From NCBI GenBank assembly GCA_963930775.1, contig OZ005699.1:2935501-2999500 (forward strand): 64,000 nucleotides of DNA, given 5' to 3'. The position numbers and the translations under genes are program-made. Below are positions 35,301 to 45,429 of the stretch, one piece after another; the first letter of the stretch is position 1, and each line of letters starts with the position of its first letter. The stretch comes from Cliona cf. orientalis (lineage: Eukaryota; Porifera; Demospongiae; Clionaida; Clionaidae). The notes under the pieces were generated by a model that saw only the letters and a list, made by a program, of their open reading frames with translations, had not been told where the DNA came from and searched no databases.

Positions 35301-38300
35301 TATTGCATGTACACCGTGCTACTGTACGCCGCCCATTATCGACCTCGGCACATCGACAAATTTAAACTGCATATGCTCCATATTGGACACTATTGGGATG
35401 CACGGCTTGAGCCAGTTGACCCGGACATGTCCTTCACCTGCCACGCACTAGACTAAATAGGGAAATCCCCCCAGAGTACAAGCAAGCTAACTGAGAGAAT
35501 CGCCATAATAATATTATATCATCGATTGTCCATGATCAGCTCTTCTATGCTAGGTTCAAATTCTGGGTCCGAACAACTTTTCATACGAGCTAAACATTTT
35601 GAAACAGTCTTCACATCATAGGTTTCATCATAGGTTGGCCGAATTTTTTTGTTGATTGGGACTCGGGATGTAATTATTATGTATCCTGGCAAAATATCCA
35701 TTAACAGGTCATGTACGTACATGTAGCTATTTTATTACCCCGCGCGCATGCGCAAGGGGTAAAGCAATCGGTTTGTCCGTCTGTCGTTGTCGTCATTGTC
35801 GTCGGCACGAAAATCGCCAGATCGCGAGTTCTAGGCGTCTGTGCATGCTATAAGCACACTCAATCGATAGATATCGGTGAAAAACTGGTTTATACGCGCT
35901 TCAAATTGCTCAAAAAGGCTTACTAGTGCTACAAATCGTGCAATTTCTGTTCTGCATACCTGTGGTTTATCGACCACACCCACTCCATCGCCATAATATT
36001 ATGCTGATGCAATTGTGCATGCTCAAGTTCAGTGTTGGAGAGGGTCGTCATGTCATAAAACAGCTCTACGCTAGCGCTACAGACTACAGTGGCTGCAAAG
36101 CAAGCGGGGTTATGTGCTCTACAAAGCTCTGGTATAATGGTATAGTGATTATACAGTCACAATACATTACTCCCATAGGCAAGCGTACGGATTACAGCTG
36201 TAATTGTACTCTCATTCTGTATTCAGTACTCCTGCTATAGCTATAGCCTAGGGCAAGTTCTATACTATTATCAATTAATCACACACTTTAATCCTCATAT
36301 AATTAGGGCAGCAACAGTACTCTTACGTGTACTCATACTGCCAAATAGCACTCGCTGGTGCTCGTGCTGTTACTGACTGTATTCATACAGGTACATGTAA
36401 CTGACTACTGCCCTAATTGTACTCGAAAGTGTGCGGCTTTAAATTTAAATTACCTTTTAGATCGCAGTGTTGATAAAACTTGCTGTGCAAGTAATCCATC
36501 CCGCGTAGCACACTACCAAGGATGTGCCTCACATTACATTTCACCTTCTCCCATGTGATCTCATTTGCCTTGGCCAGGGTACACAAATCACCAGCAGATT
36601 TCATCAAAGATCCCAAATCATCTATCAGTGAGATGTATGCATGGGGTACCGGTATATATATTAATATGCAGGGCTAATTAAAAAGGAAAGCAGCATGCTC
36701 TCTATCTTAAGCTGAAGTTTCCATGGACCTCATCGCAGTTGGCATTATTATGTACCTGTCATTCGTGGCATGACTTGATAGCAGTGCTCAGCTCTGGGAG
36801 TGGCCCATATAACTGCACATAAGGGTACTATGTTTGGATGATCAAACTGCAGCCAGGCATCGAGCTCTTGTTTGTTATATCGTGTCTGCACATCCGATAA
36901 GATATGGTCATTATAAGCAACGGTGTAAGCAATGGTATGTCGTCCATGTGCTCATGTGATAACAGAATTGTACTATAGGAACTATAGGTGAATGACCAAT
37001 GAATAATGCTCCTTAATTTTCATTCGTAAACATGTTGATCTAATATTGATTTGCCTCCAGTATGCAATGAATAATATAATAATACAGGACATTGTATGCT
37101 TACCAGTTTGACAGCGTATTTGGAGAATGTCCCCAAGTCCCATTCAAACGTAGCTCCATTACCCCCAGCACGGATGAAACGAAACCGTGCTAGCTGATTG
37201 AATTCACTAGCATCAACAAGCACTTGTAGTTCCTGATACAGCACCTTTGTCCGTTCAATAAACCTGAAGTTTCCAGAGCATAATTGTAAGATGGAAGCCG
37301 GAGAGGGTAGCATTGTCCTGCATGTATCACCACATCTTAGCTTTGTATCTTCAGTAAGTCCCTATTATTATCCAAAATTATTATATTATGCAACATTATA
37401 ATACAGTAGTGTACATGTAGCCTTGTTCCCAAAGCACTCCTGTGTTACATGCGGAAAAATAATGTAACATTGAAAATTAATGTGAAAGTGGCCTGGGGAC
37501 GAGGCTAGCTAGCTAGGGTATACCTACCACTCCTAGTGCTCAAGGCTATATAGGCAGGCACCTAAGTGGCTCTTGATCAAGAGCAGGCTGTGGGATCCAA
37601 GAGTTCCCCTTATAGGTTTGGGATGAACTTGCAATTGTTGTGATGTTCAGTAGTAATCACACTACCACACTAGTATGGCTACAATGGCCACAACCCTCAG
37701 CATGACATCTGTTTACTCCCTAGCTATTCTGCAATAATAGCAATGGCCAATGGGCAAGTGTTTTCTCATTACACATACAGTGGTCCACGTGCATGCCCAT
37801 TAATTACATTCAATATTCATGGACCAACACACAATCGACACACAATCAAACACTATTCCCAGGACCACTGGGCCCACTCACACCTGTTCCCAATTGCACC
37901 CGACTACCTGATAAGATGCTATGCTTATGCCCGATGTGTCATACCATTTGGTGATACTATAGCATTATCCCAAGTATGTACGTACCTTGCTACAGTATAG
38001 GGCAGTCATGTCATCAACTCCATAAGATTTCAATACGTCTGTCGATAGAAAGCCACTCTCCCTATATACTACTGAGTGTGGCAGCAACGATTCCATCCTG
38101 TACACCGTCCAGCACTCATCACCACCGATCAACTCTCGTTTTGGACGAGGTAGCATCACAACTTCATGATCTCCATGGTTGGATAAGCGATTGGGAAGTA
38201 GGATGTTGAGTGGAGTGACAAGTATGGGATGGTTCTTCCCTGGGGGTGTACCTGCATCACCTTTCTCTTCAATCTGCCGAAGATAGCTTTGTAAATCATT

Positions 38301-39877
38301 TGAATTGGAAAGAAAGGCAGGCTCAACATCGAATGTTGCTACTGGCAACGAGTGTTGGATCCTACACAGTGTATATACAAATTATGTATTGGTAATGTTT
38401 ACATACATCATCATACTGAAAGTAGTATTAATGAATCACATGACATTGTTGTATATAATAATATTATTATAATATATTTGTATGCAGTATAGAAGCACTC
38501 ATCCCTCGGGCTTTGCCCTCGGGATTTGTGCTTCTATACTGCATACAAACCTTGGGAGTTGGTCAATAACTATTACATCTTACCCTTCACCAGTCTTACA
38601 GTCATCTCCCTATATAACAGTAAAGAATGATCAATGGATATAGGAGTTGAATAAAAGTACTATGTGGATAACTTTACCTCTTCTTGTATAGATGAGTGGA
38701 TTCTTTGGGAGTGTGTGTCATCAGAGTTACCTCCCTCCCACTGTTGCTGGGCAGTTCCTTCGTTCTCACAAGACTGAAACCTCTCTTCGTGATCGTATTT
38801 TTCACAATCCTCGTCCTGCATCCGCCGCAGCTGAGGGAGGGACACTGATCCTGACAGTGTACTCTCTTTCTTTTGTATGTCAGCGCTAGCCAAGTTGGGT
38901 TCCGAGAAAGTCCTGGTAGGGCCACCACAAGGTCGTGAGTAAGCTCGTGTAGGCAATTTGTAACGCAAATTGGGTAGCACCTGTTCGCTTGCTACAATTG
39001 CCCCTGCGGGCTCAACTTCAACGAGAGAGGGTACAGTACTAGACACTTGCTCCCCAAGGACAACTGGTATCGTTTCATCCCTTGGATGACTAGGCGCATG
39101 CTCCGTGGAGATGGATAAAGTCGGTTCAGGCATATTTGGAGGAGTGTCTCTTTTCGAAGTATTCTGTCCATGATCTGAATGAGCGCTAGGTGGACTCTCT
39201 TCAGTAGGTTCAATGATGGCCTTATTGATTTCTGGACGGATTGACCTTGAGCTGTTGATCATATTGAGATGAGTCTTGAAGATACATTTTGTGGCAGTGA
39301 AAATACTTCCATCAGAATATACTGTGTGTCAGCATAGTACGTGTGTGCATGTGTGTTGTGAATAGTGTGAATGACCAGAAATGAGGGAGCTAGAGAGACT
39401 TGGGGGGGGGGGTTAGGGTTTTACTCCGCACAAGAATGACAAGTAAAAATTATTATACTACACTATTATATCGTTCATTGTAGCTATATACTTACAACAC
39501 TGCTCTTGATGTCCCCTCGCGGTCCACACGCATAACGTCTCCTCTTCCAGCAAGTATCGATCGCGACCATAGCTCACGTAGAGTTGGTTTCGTACGTCAT
39601 CTAGCGACACTCCAGGTTCTTGTGATTCTAAGAGCAGCTCATAAATGTCGACAACAACGTTAGCGCTATCAGTAGACGAAGTACAGATTTGTGAACAGAA
39701 GTCACACGGATGTACCACTACGAAAACACGATCCTTGTCCGCGGAGGGCACTGGCAGCTTGTCTTCGAGGAGTCGCAAGAGATGATCGGCGATGTTTACA
39801 CCCGGAGAACAGCGAAAAGGCCCCAAGACTGGGCTAGAACCAGTTAGTGAATGCACGTAGTACGTTTGGTGGTCCAT
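29335..39877 (-). CDS. kinase A: novel N-terminal domain plus non-RD protein kinase with Cys insert
   Basis: Ten exons: 39877-39496, 39321-38678, 38609-38584 (26-nt micro-exon), 38361-37986, 37361-37104, 36885-36756, 36621-36454, 32681-32509, 31698-31606 and 29592-29335. They total 2,508 nt, 835 aa, with all phases consistent. Residues 1-127 are a domain shared with B and C. About 128-476 is Pro/Ser-rich. The kinase domain covers about 535-835: P-loop GGNGAT (542-547), AVKL lysine 561, HCDLK (657-661) with catalytic Asp 659, ESN Asn 664, DFD (693-695), then FYRPPE and DIWSFGM. The Arg before the catalytic Asp is Cys (non-RD) and the DFG Gly is Asp. Between Asn 664 and DFD sits a C-x-C-x5-C-x-C insert (Cys 671, 673, 679, 681). 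ATP- and metal-binding residues are present, so activity is plausible. Substrate unknown. A Zn module seen in B and C is missing. Confidence 0.88.
31800..32155. repeat. inverted repeat pair in kinase A intron 9/8 region
   Basis: Blocks at about 31803-31862 and 32085-32150 are inverted copies: CCCCAGGCTCTCTTGGG against CCCAAGAGAGCCTGGGG, with GCATGCGCATGTGC ends. Related GGGACGAGGCTAG-type fragments occur near 37490, 45025 and 58110 and on other introns. Confidence 0.65.
33208..33633. mobile_element. foldback MITE, copy 2
   Basis: Same family as 18408-18745: ends ACAAGTATAAAAA and its inverse, shared arms GGATGAAGTAGGGATGG and TACATCCCTACGCTTGC, but a longer, unrelated centre. Lies in intron 7 of kinase A. 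Confidence 0.8.
34640..35145 (-). repeat. dispersed repeat, copy 2
   Basis: Inverted, diverged copy of 17462-18000. Shared ends are AGAGTCTACCGACTCTATGA at 35127 and CATGACTTCACCATGGCAAC near 34677. Lies in intron 7 of kinase A. Confidence 0.65.
35738..35850. repeat. TTACCCCGCGCGCATGCGC-type repeat end
   Basis: Begins with a hairpin-like TTACCCC..GGGGTAA and continues CAATCGGTTTGTCCGTC. A diverged inverse copy ends at about 31340, and a fragment (ATCTAGGCGTCTGAGTAAC region) lies near 32220. No coding content. Confidence 0.55.
38477..38549. repeat. hairpin in kinase A intron
   Basis: TTTGTATGCAGTATAGAAGC pairs with GCTTCTATACTGCATACAAA around a GC-rich centre that is itself palindromic (CCCTCGGGC.TTTGCCCTCGGG). 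About 73 bp, between exons 3 and 4. Confidence 0.9.
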
Positions 39878-40178
39878 CTTTTTGCACGCACCATACTGTT
39901 CAGAACTCCGTTCTTCACGTTCATATAGGCGTGATCAACGTTATGTTGCGTCACCGCGCGAAATTCACTTAGTACACGTATACAGTCGTAGCCAGGGTGT
40001 GGCGGAGTGTGGCTCTCGCCATACCAATCTTCTCAGTCACCCCCCACTTCCGCCGCACCATTGTTCATATGGGCTAGCTACGCCCCTGAACTATAATTTT
40101 ATAATTTTAGCACATCATTATAATTATATCCCGTAATAATAATAATAATAATAATAATTAAATATTATTATAGTAAAA

Positions 40179-43100
40179 TCACAATCTTAAACATTCATGA
40201 TACAATTCATCAGCAGTAATCCTCTTATGAAAGTTAATGTTGAGACAAGCCTCTGCAATCATGGACAGATGAATAAATCCCGGCTCTGGGTTTTCTTTGC
40301 AGAGTGACAGCAGTAACTGCTCCTGCCGGCTAGCATTGACTGCCTCAAAGAGGAGGACATGTAGAGGGTTGTACTGATATAGAGCTGAAGGATCTCGGTT
40401 TAGTTCCTAATGCATAATATAATATGAGGGAATCACAAAATGGGGTATATGATATACATGTAGTATTATGCCAGCATAATATTGTTTTGAGTGTTTAGGC
40501 ACCAACTACCGTACTCGCTCAAATTATCCGAACGGCCAAATATAATTATTAATATCGTCATTCGGCATTAAATATTATAATATAGAAAGTAAATAAATTT
40601 GGAAAGGATCCGTACCGCTAGTTAAGATTTATCCATCCTACCTTTGCCATTGGCTTCATACTGATGTTGGTGTGGCCCAAGATTGAGTACACAATGATGC
40701 AGCCAATACTCCATAGGTCACACCATGGACCCATATAGCCAATGTGAGCCTGTGATTATTAAAAGTGTATTAAAATCGAAAAATCATCAAATTATTACCT
40801 TTCCCAGCTAATTAAGCCATTAAATTAAGCAACTATTATTTTTCTCTCCCTCTATGTCTATATGCTGGCCTGCTATACAATAATACGTGCATGTAATACA
40901 TGTCAATATTCACCTCTGGTGATCGATAAAACATGGTTCCACTACGGACTATTTTGATTCTGCCATCGATTTGGTCACCATCACAGCCAGGTGTATGGTA
41001 GTTGGCACTGTCAAAGTCTCCGATGTATACCTGACTCTTCAAGTGTGGAGGGCACATGCAGAGAAAGGTACTCACACACTGACAGCCGGACTGCTTACAG
41101 ATGAAGATGTTAGAACCTGTAAAATCATCACAATAGCTACATGAGAGGGAGATGGAAAGGGTGGGGTAATGGATAGAAAGAATCAGAGAGGAGAGAGAGA
41201 GTCTCGTGTCTGACAGTGTGTGTATGTACAAAATGTATGTGTGACACTGTGTGTGTGTGGTCAGGGGGGGGGGGATGGACGGTTCAACTGTATTTACCTT
41301 TCAAGTCGCCGTGATATATGTGGTTACTATGAAGGTAGCAGAGTCCCTTAGCTATTTCTCTGCAGATGTGGTGCATATTCTTTGTGACAGTATGGCTCGA
41401 CATCTTCTTCTCCCATATCAAACTATGTAGATTGCCAACACAATTCACTTCCTTTTGAAAAGTGCCTGAGGGAATATTGGTTATGGTTAATAACTATCAA
41501 TTAGCCCTTTTCAGGATGAGGCTAGGCTCCAACTAGCTGCAAATTTGAAGCCAAGTGCATCAAGAGTAAATGAAGTATCCACTTAATGATTGGCAAAGTA
41601 AGTGGCGCCACTTAAAGAACAGTAGTTGTGGTTATTCTATTGATTATGGGGACTTACTTGTCATTAAGGGCATCAGCTGATATATGCGCACCCCTCCACA
41701 ATACAGTGGAACCAGTACAACTCCATGCAAGGCTGTCACATTCTCGTGCTTCAGCTTGGACCAAATGCACAGCTCCCTTTGCCTGTAGTGAGTCTGTGTT
41801 TCAATAAATGGTTTTTAGTGGAGGACTTGAACAAAATAATGATAATAATTCTTCTTACCAACTTAGCAGCTAGTTTACAGCAGCAACATGCTTCTCCTAC
41901 ATTATTTCTCGAGCACAGGCAGCACTTATAGACACAACCATTCCCTCCCTTGCCTAGCCTCTCCGAGATTCGTAGTGATCCAGCAACAGACGAACCAAAC
42001 TGACACCCAGTCGACTCAGTGAATTGCTGAAATTCAATAATAATCTTTTGTATGCCTTATCTGGAGTAAAAATTGTATGGGCAAAGCGTATGTATACCTC
42101 ACTGCAATAGATCAATTTCTTAATCAGATTCTGTGAATCTAGCTGACATCTGCGGCATGTATCCACGGATGGAAAGCAACCATTTTGCAATGATTCCAGG
42201 GTCTGAAGCGGTCTCTCCTCTGAATTAGTGGCTTGAGCATGTATCACGTGATTTCCAGTATAGACTGTCTTGGGTGTAGATCCATCTTCCGACTGATGTG
42301 GTCGTGCAATGGCCAACCCCACATACATCCTATTGCCCTGACTGGGTACAACATCATCGGTGGCTTGTGTGAACAATCTCCTCCCATCAGTGAATTTTTG
42401 GGGTTCCTGGACATGCTTTGGAATGGAGGCTGTAGGTGATTGCTGTGTATGGTCGGTTGTTGTAGACTGGCTAAAATCCCGTTCAACTGTTTCAGGCAGC
42501 ATGCCTGGTTGTGGGCTGCATAGAATGTATAGTATATGTACGTGTATGTGACACTGTGTGTGTGTGTCATGGTGTGCATGCATGATGTAATGATATTGTG
42601 CATGACCTTTTTTGTGCATTACTTTTGTGAACTACAGTGTATAATACTGTATATGGCAATATTAGAACCGTAAACTATTGAAATGACTCTCAGCAGCTCA
42701 CCATCCTGCTGCCATGTGTGGAATTTTACAATTCGGATCACAGCATCTTTGGCAATGAGCTGCTATGTACTGCTTCAACAAATCACTCGCTTTGGGATCT
42801 AGTTTCCCGTCCCTGTGAGCTTTAGTCATCTCGCTCATCTCTTGAAGGGCTTCTGGGGACGGAACATTTTTGCACTGGCCCTGTGATTACGATATATTAT
42901 AGCAATACAATATACTCATGATCACTGCATGCTGCATCACTGTTGAAGGAAATGGTGTTAAAAAGGAGAAGTTGTAACGGCCTCAAAGCACCCATCCCCA
43001 TATTATATCAAAGTCTGCCTATGTAAAGTATATTATGCTAAGCCTTAGCCTAGGACAAATACAATATCTTAAATGGAGTATGTGAGATACGCAGTTGAAT

Positions 43101-44917
43101 ATATGCACCCCCCCCCCCAAGTTAATTTTTTGGCACTATATTATTAGTCCCCTTCAATATTGGCACGAATTTAATACACATTGTATACTATGTACCTTTA
43201 GAAAGCATTCCTGGTTATAAACATGCTCAAGGATGTGCACTTTTTGTTGCAATTCTCTGCAAGCTGGCCCTTCCTCCCGGTTTGTTTCTGTCTGGTGTGG
43301 TGATGATATCAACTCCCTCTTCTCAGATATCTGATGATGCAGTCGTATCTTAGCAGCTTCAAGCCTCCTACCATAGGTCAGTGGGAATGAGGCCGACTCC
43401 TTCCCCCCGCCTTTCTCCTCCTCAGCAAACTTTAATCCCTCCAACTGCAAAGATCTATATTCACACTCCCCTAGAGAGCCCTTGAGATCATCATCCTTTT
43501 CATTGTTGGTTGTTGGAGGCAGAGCAACTAGTGGAGGATTTTGCCTAAGCTTTAGGGGAGCTATGCCCACTACCAGATCCTGTGTTAGACCCAAGGGTGG
43601 AGGGTTAGGCAGCCTGATTTCATCATGTGACTTTCGATAGATATCTAAAGATAAAAAAGGAAATAATACATATTTAAATACTAGAAAGTAACTTTCCCTT
43701 ATGGAACACCCTGGCAGTGACGATACTGTCACTGTGGCTCTTGGCTAGATGCACTAGCCATCAGACCTAACTCATCAACAATTCTTGGTGCCCATTACAT
43801 CAGAAAGTAACTTTCTCTTATGGAACTGTCAAGTCCCAAGATTTTCTACCTTTCCTCCCCACCAGCTTGCTCCCAAGGGCTTGGTAGCTCAATTGGTAAA
43901 GCATCACACCGGAGATCTGATGTGAGTGTGTGGGTTCGATCCCCACTCAAGTCCTGAGAGTTTCTTTTCCCGGAAAGAAAATCTTGGGACTTGTATATAA
44001 GTGCTACAGCAACATAATACTGTATAGCTGATTTACCCAGGATCGTTATTATTTCAGTATAAAAAATAATATTATATTATTAATACCTTCGCCCTCCAGT
44101 AACTCGGAAATTCTGCTATCCTGATCACGTGACTCTATATCCATCCCTTTGTCACCTTCTCCACAGCTATGGAAGTCTGGAAATGGTCTATTGTGAGGAG
44201 CCTGTAGTTGTCCTCTGCCGGTGGGATCAGCCACAGCAAACGACTCCGCTGTTGTCACCCGGGCGGTTTGGGAATCACAGGCGCCAAATGAGCGGGCCGA
44301 ATCAAAAGAGTCAGGTGGGCTCTCTTCGGCCGGATGAACCACAGGCTGGTTGTCATCAGGCTTGATTGGTGGTGGCTGGGAAGGTGGACTTGCGAAAAGT
44401 ACGCTCCCACTAGGATATGCTGTAGGGACGAATACATACACACGAATACACTGACAATTGCACAGAGACAATGGAAACCACATGTTTCAAACACCGATTT
44501 TTGCAAATTAGTGGCTACATGAGCTTTTATATATTATCTATGGACAGACCCACCTTCTCCTTGACAGAGATTGTTTGATGCTTGTAGAGATTCTCCGTCT
44601 ACAGCGTTCGGGCCGTACATATCGTTGATGTAGGCTCTGATCCCTTCTAGAGACATCGTCTCTTTCGCCATCTGCACAACGTACGCGGCGATCCCGGAGC
44701 CTGGGTGACGAACTAGCACAAGAACGTAGTCGTACGAGATTTCGGGAGGTTCTATCCACCACGCCGTCTCGCCGAGTCGTTGTGGAGGATGCTCAAGGAG
44801 ATCTTTTATGTCATGGACGATGTCCGACTCGACGCCAGGCTCGCGACGAAGTTGGTATGATGGGCCAACTTGCTCATGTTTGGCTCTCGATGGAAGATAG
44901 AAGGTTACTGTTTCCAT
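40179..44917 (-). CDS. kinase B: N-terminal domain, Zn-like module and non-RD kinase
   Basis: Eleven exons: 44917-44554, 44419-44087, 43644-43196, 42880-42702, 42515-42098, 42026-41859, 41793-41658, 41465-41298, 41116-40914, 40749-40642 and 40406-40179. They total 2,754 nt, 917 aa, all phases consistent. The start METVTFYLP is the first ATG; an upstream GTG is unlikely. Domains: N-terminal domain 1 to about 121; disordered Pro/Ser-rich; module with VHILEHVYNQEC and AHCQRCCDPNCKIPH (about 370-440, Zn-binding by appearance); linker ending LIYCSE; kinase about 600-917. Kinase: GKGGNG (606-611), LAAKL lysine 636, HGDLK (734-738), DFD (772-774), YRSPE. Insert Cys 750, 752, 758, 760 gives C-x-C-x5-C-x-C. 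The beta2-beta3 loop is also Cys-rich (CCLC, then CCCC at 628-631). The stop lies 302 bp upstream of kinase A. Confidence 0.88.
43830..43993 (+). mobile_element. tRNA-like element with terminal inverted repeats
   Basis: 18-bp perfect inverted repeats CAAGTCCCAAGATTTTCT (43830-43847) and its inverse (43976-43993) bound a 164-bp unit. Inside, 43878-43954 folds as a tRNA: acceptor stem, TA at positions 8-9, D arm GCTC..GGTA..AGC, T arm GTGGG TTCGATC CCCAC. Pol III boxes are TAGCTCAATTGG (A) and GGTTCGATCCC (B). The anticodon stem has one mismatch, position 33 is C, the anticodon would be GGA, and the variable region is 9 nt. It is more likely a tRNA-derived SINE or pseudogene than a working tRNA. 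Lies in intron 2 of kinase B. A direct repeat AGAAAGTAACTTTC(C/T)CTTA occurs just before it (43802) and at 43684. Confidence 0.7.
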
Positions 44918-45429
44918 GGCCGGTGGTTCGGTTGGATAGTACACTGTTCTTCAGCTGAATGATAATAATTTATAGTCTCCCCGATCTTTTTCTGCGTGTA
45001 ACATTGAAAACATGGGAGTGGTCTGGGAACGAGGCTAGTCTCCTGTACGTGTGTGTATAATTATTATGTGTCCTCAAGCCACTCCCATGCATCATGCATC
45101 CGTTTTCAGTAATTGTATGCGCACTTGCCCACTTTAACCGCAAATAAATTATTGAACCCCATTGTATTTGACTGCTTCCACAACAATAACAATTAATAAT
45201 TATTATTACTGAATACTAACAATAGTCAGTACATAAGCAAAAATTAATAATAATGACAGAATGATATCACACCACTTTTTTTTTCCAAATTTTGTTTTAT
45301 AACAAAAATTAACAACTTTGAACACACACACACACACACACAGAAAACAAGCAAAACATGAAGCTATAATAACTACAAAAAGGGCAGGAAGGGGGTGGGA
45401 TGACGAAAATGAGTTAAGACCTACATTTA
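44918..45429. other. intergenic between kinases C and B
   Basis: 512 bp; must contain the promoter of kinase B and the 3' UTR of kinase C. Contains a (CA)n tract near 45325-45341 and a repeat fragment GGGAACGAGGCTAG. No conserved promoter motif could be fixed by eye. Confidence 0.5.

Noticed and set aside
35519..35722. 67-aa minus-strand exon inside kinase A intron 7
   Set aside because: In-frame and splice joining with exons 7 and 8 of kinase A would break the conserved catalytic-loop phase; no family match.
43878..43954. functional tRNA-Ser(GGA)
   Set aside because: C at position 33, a mismatch in the anticodon stem, and no long variable arm expected of tRNA-Ser.
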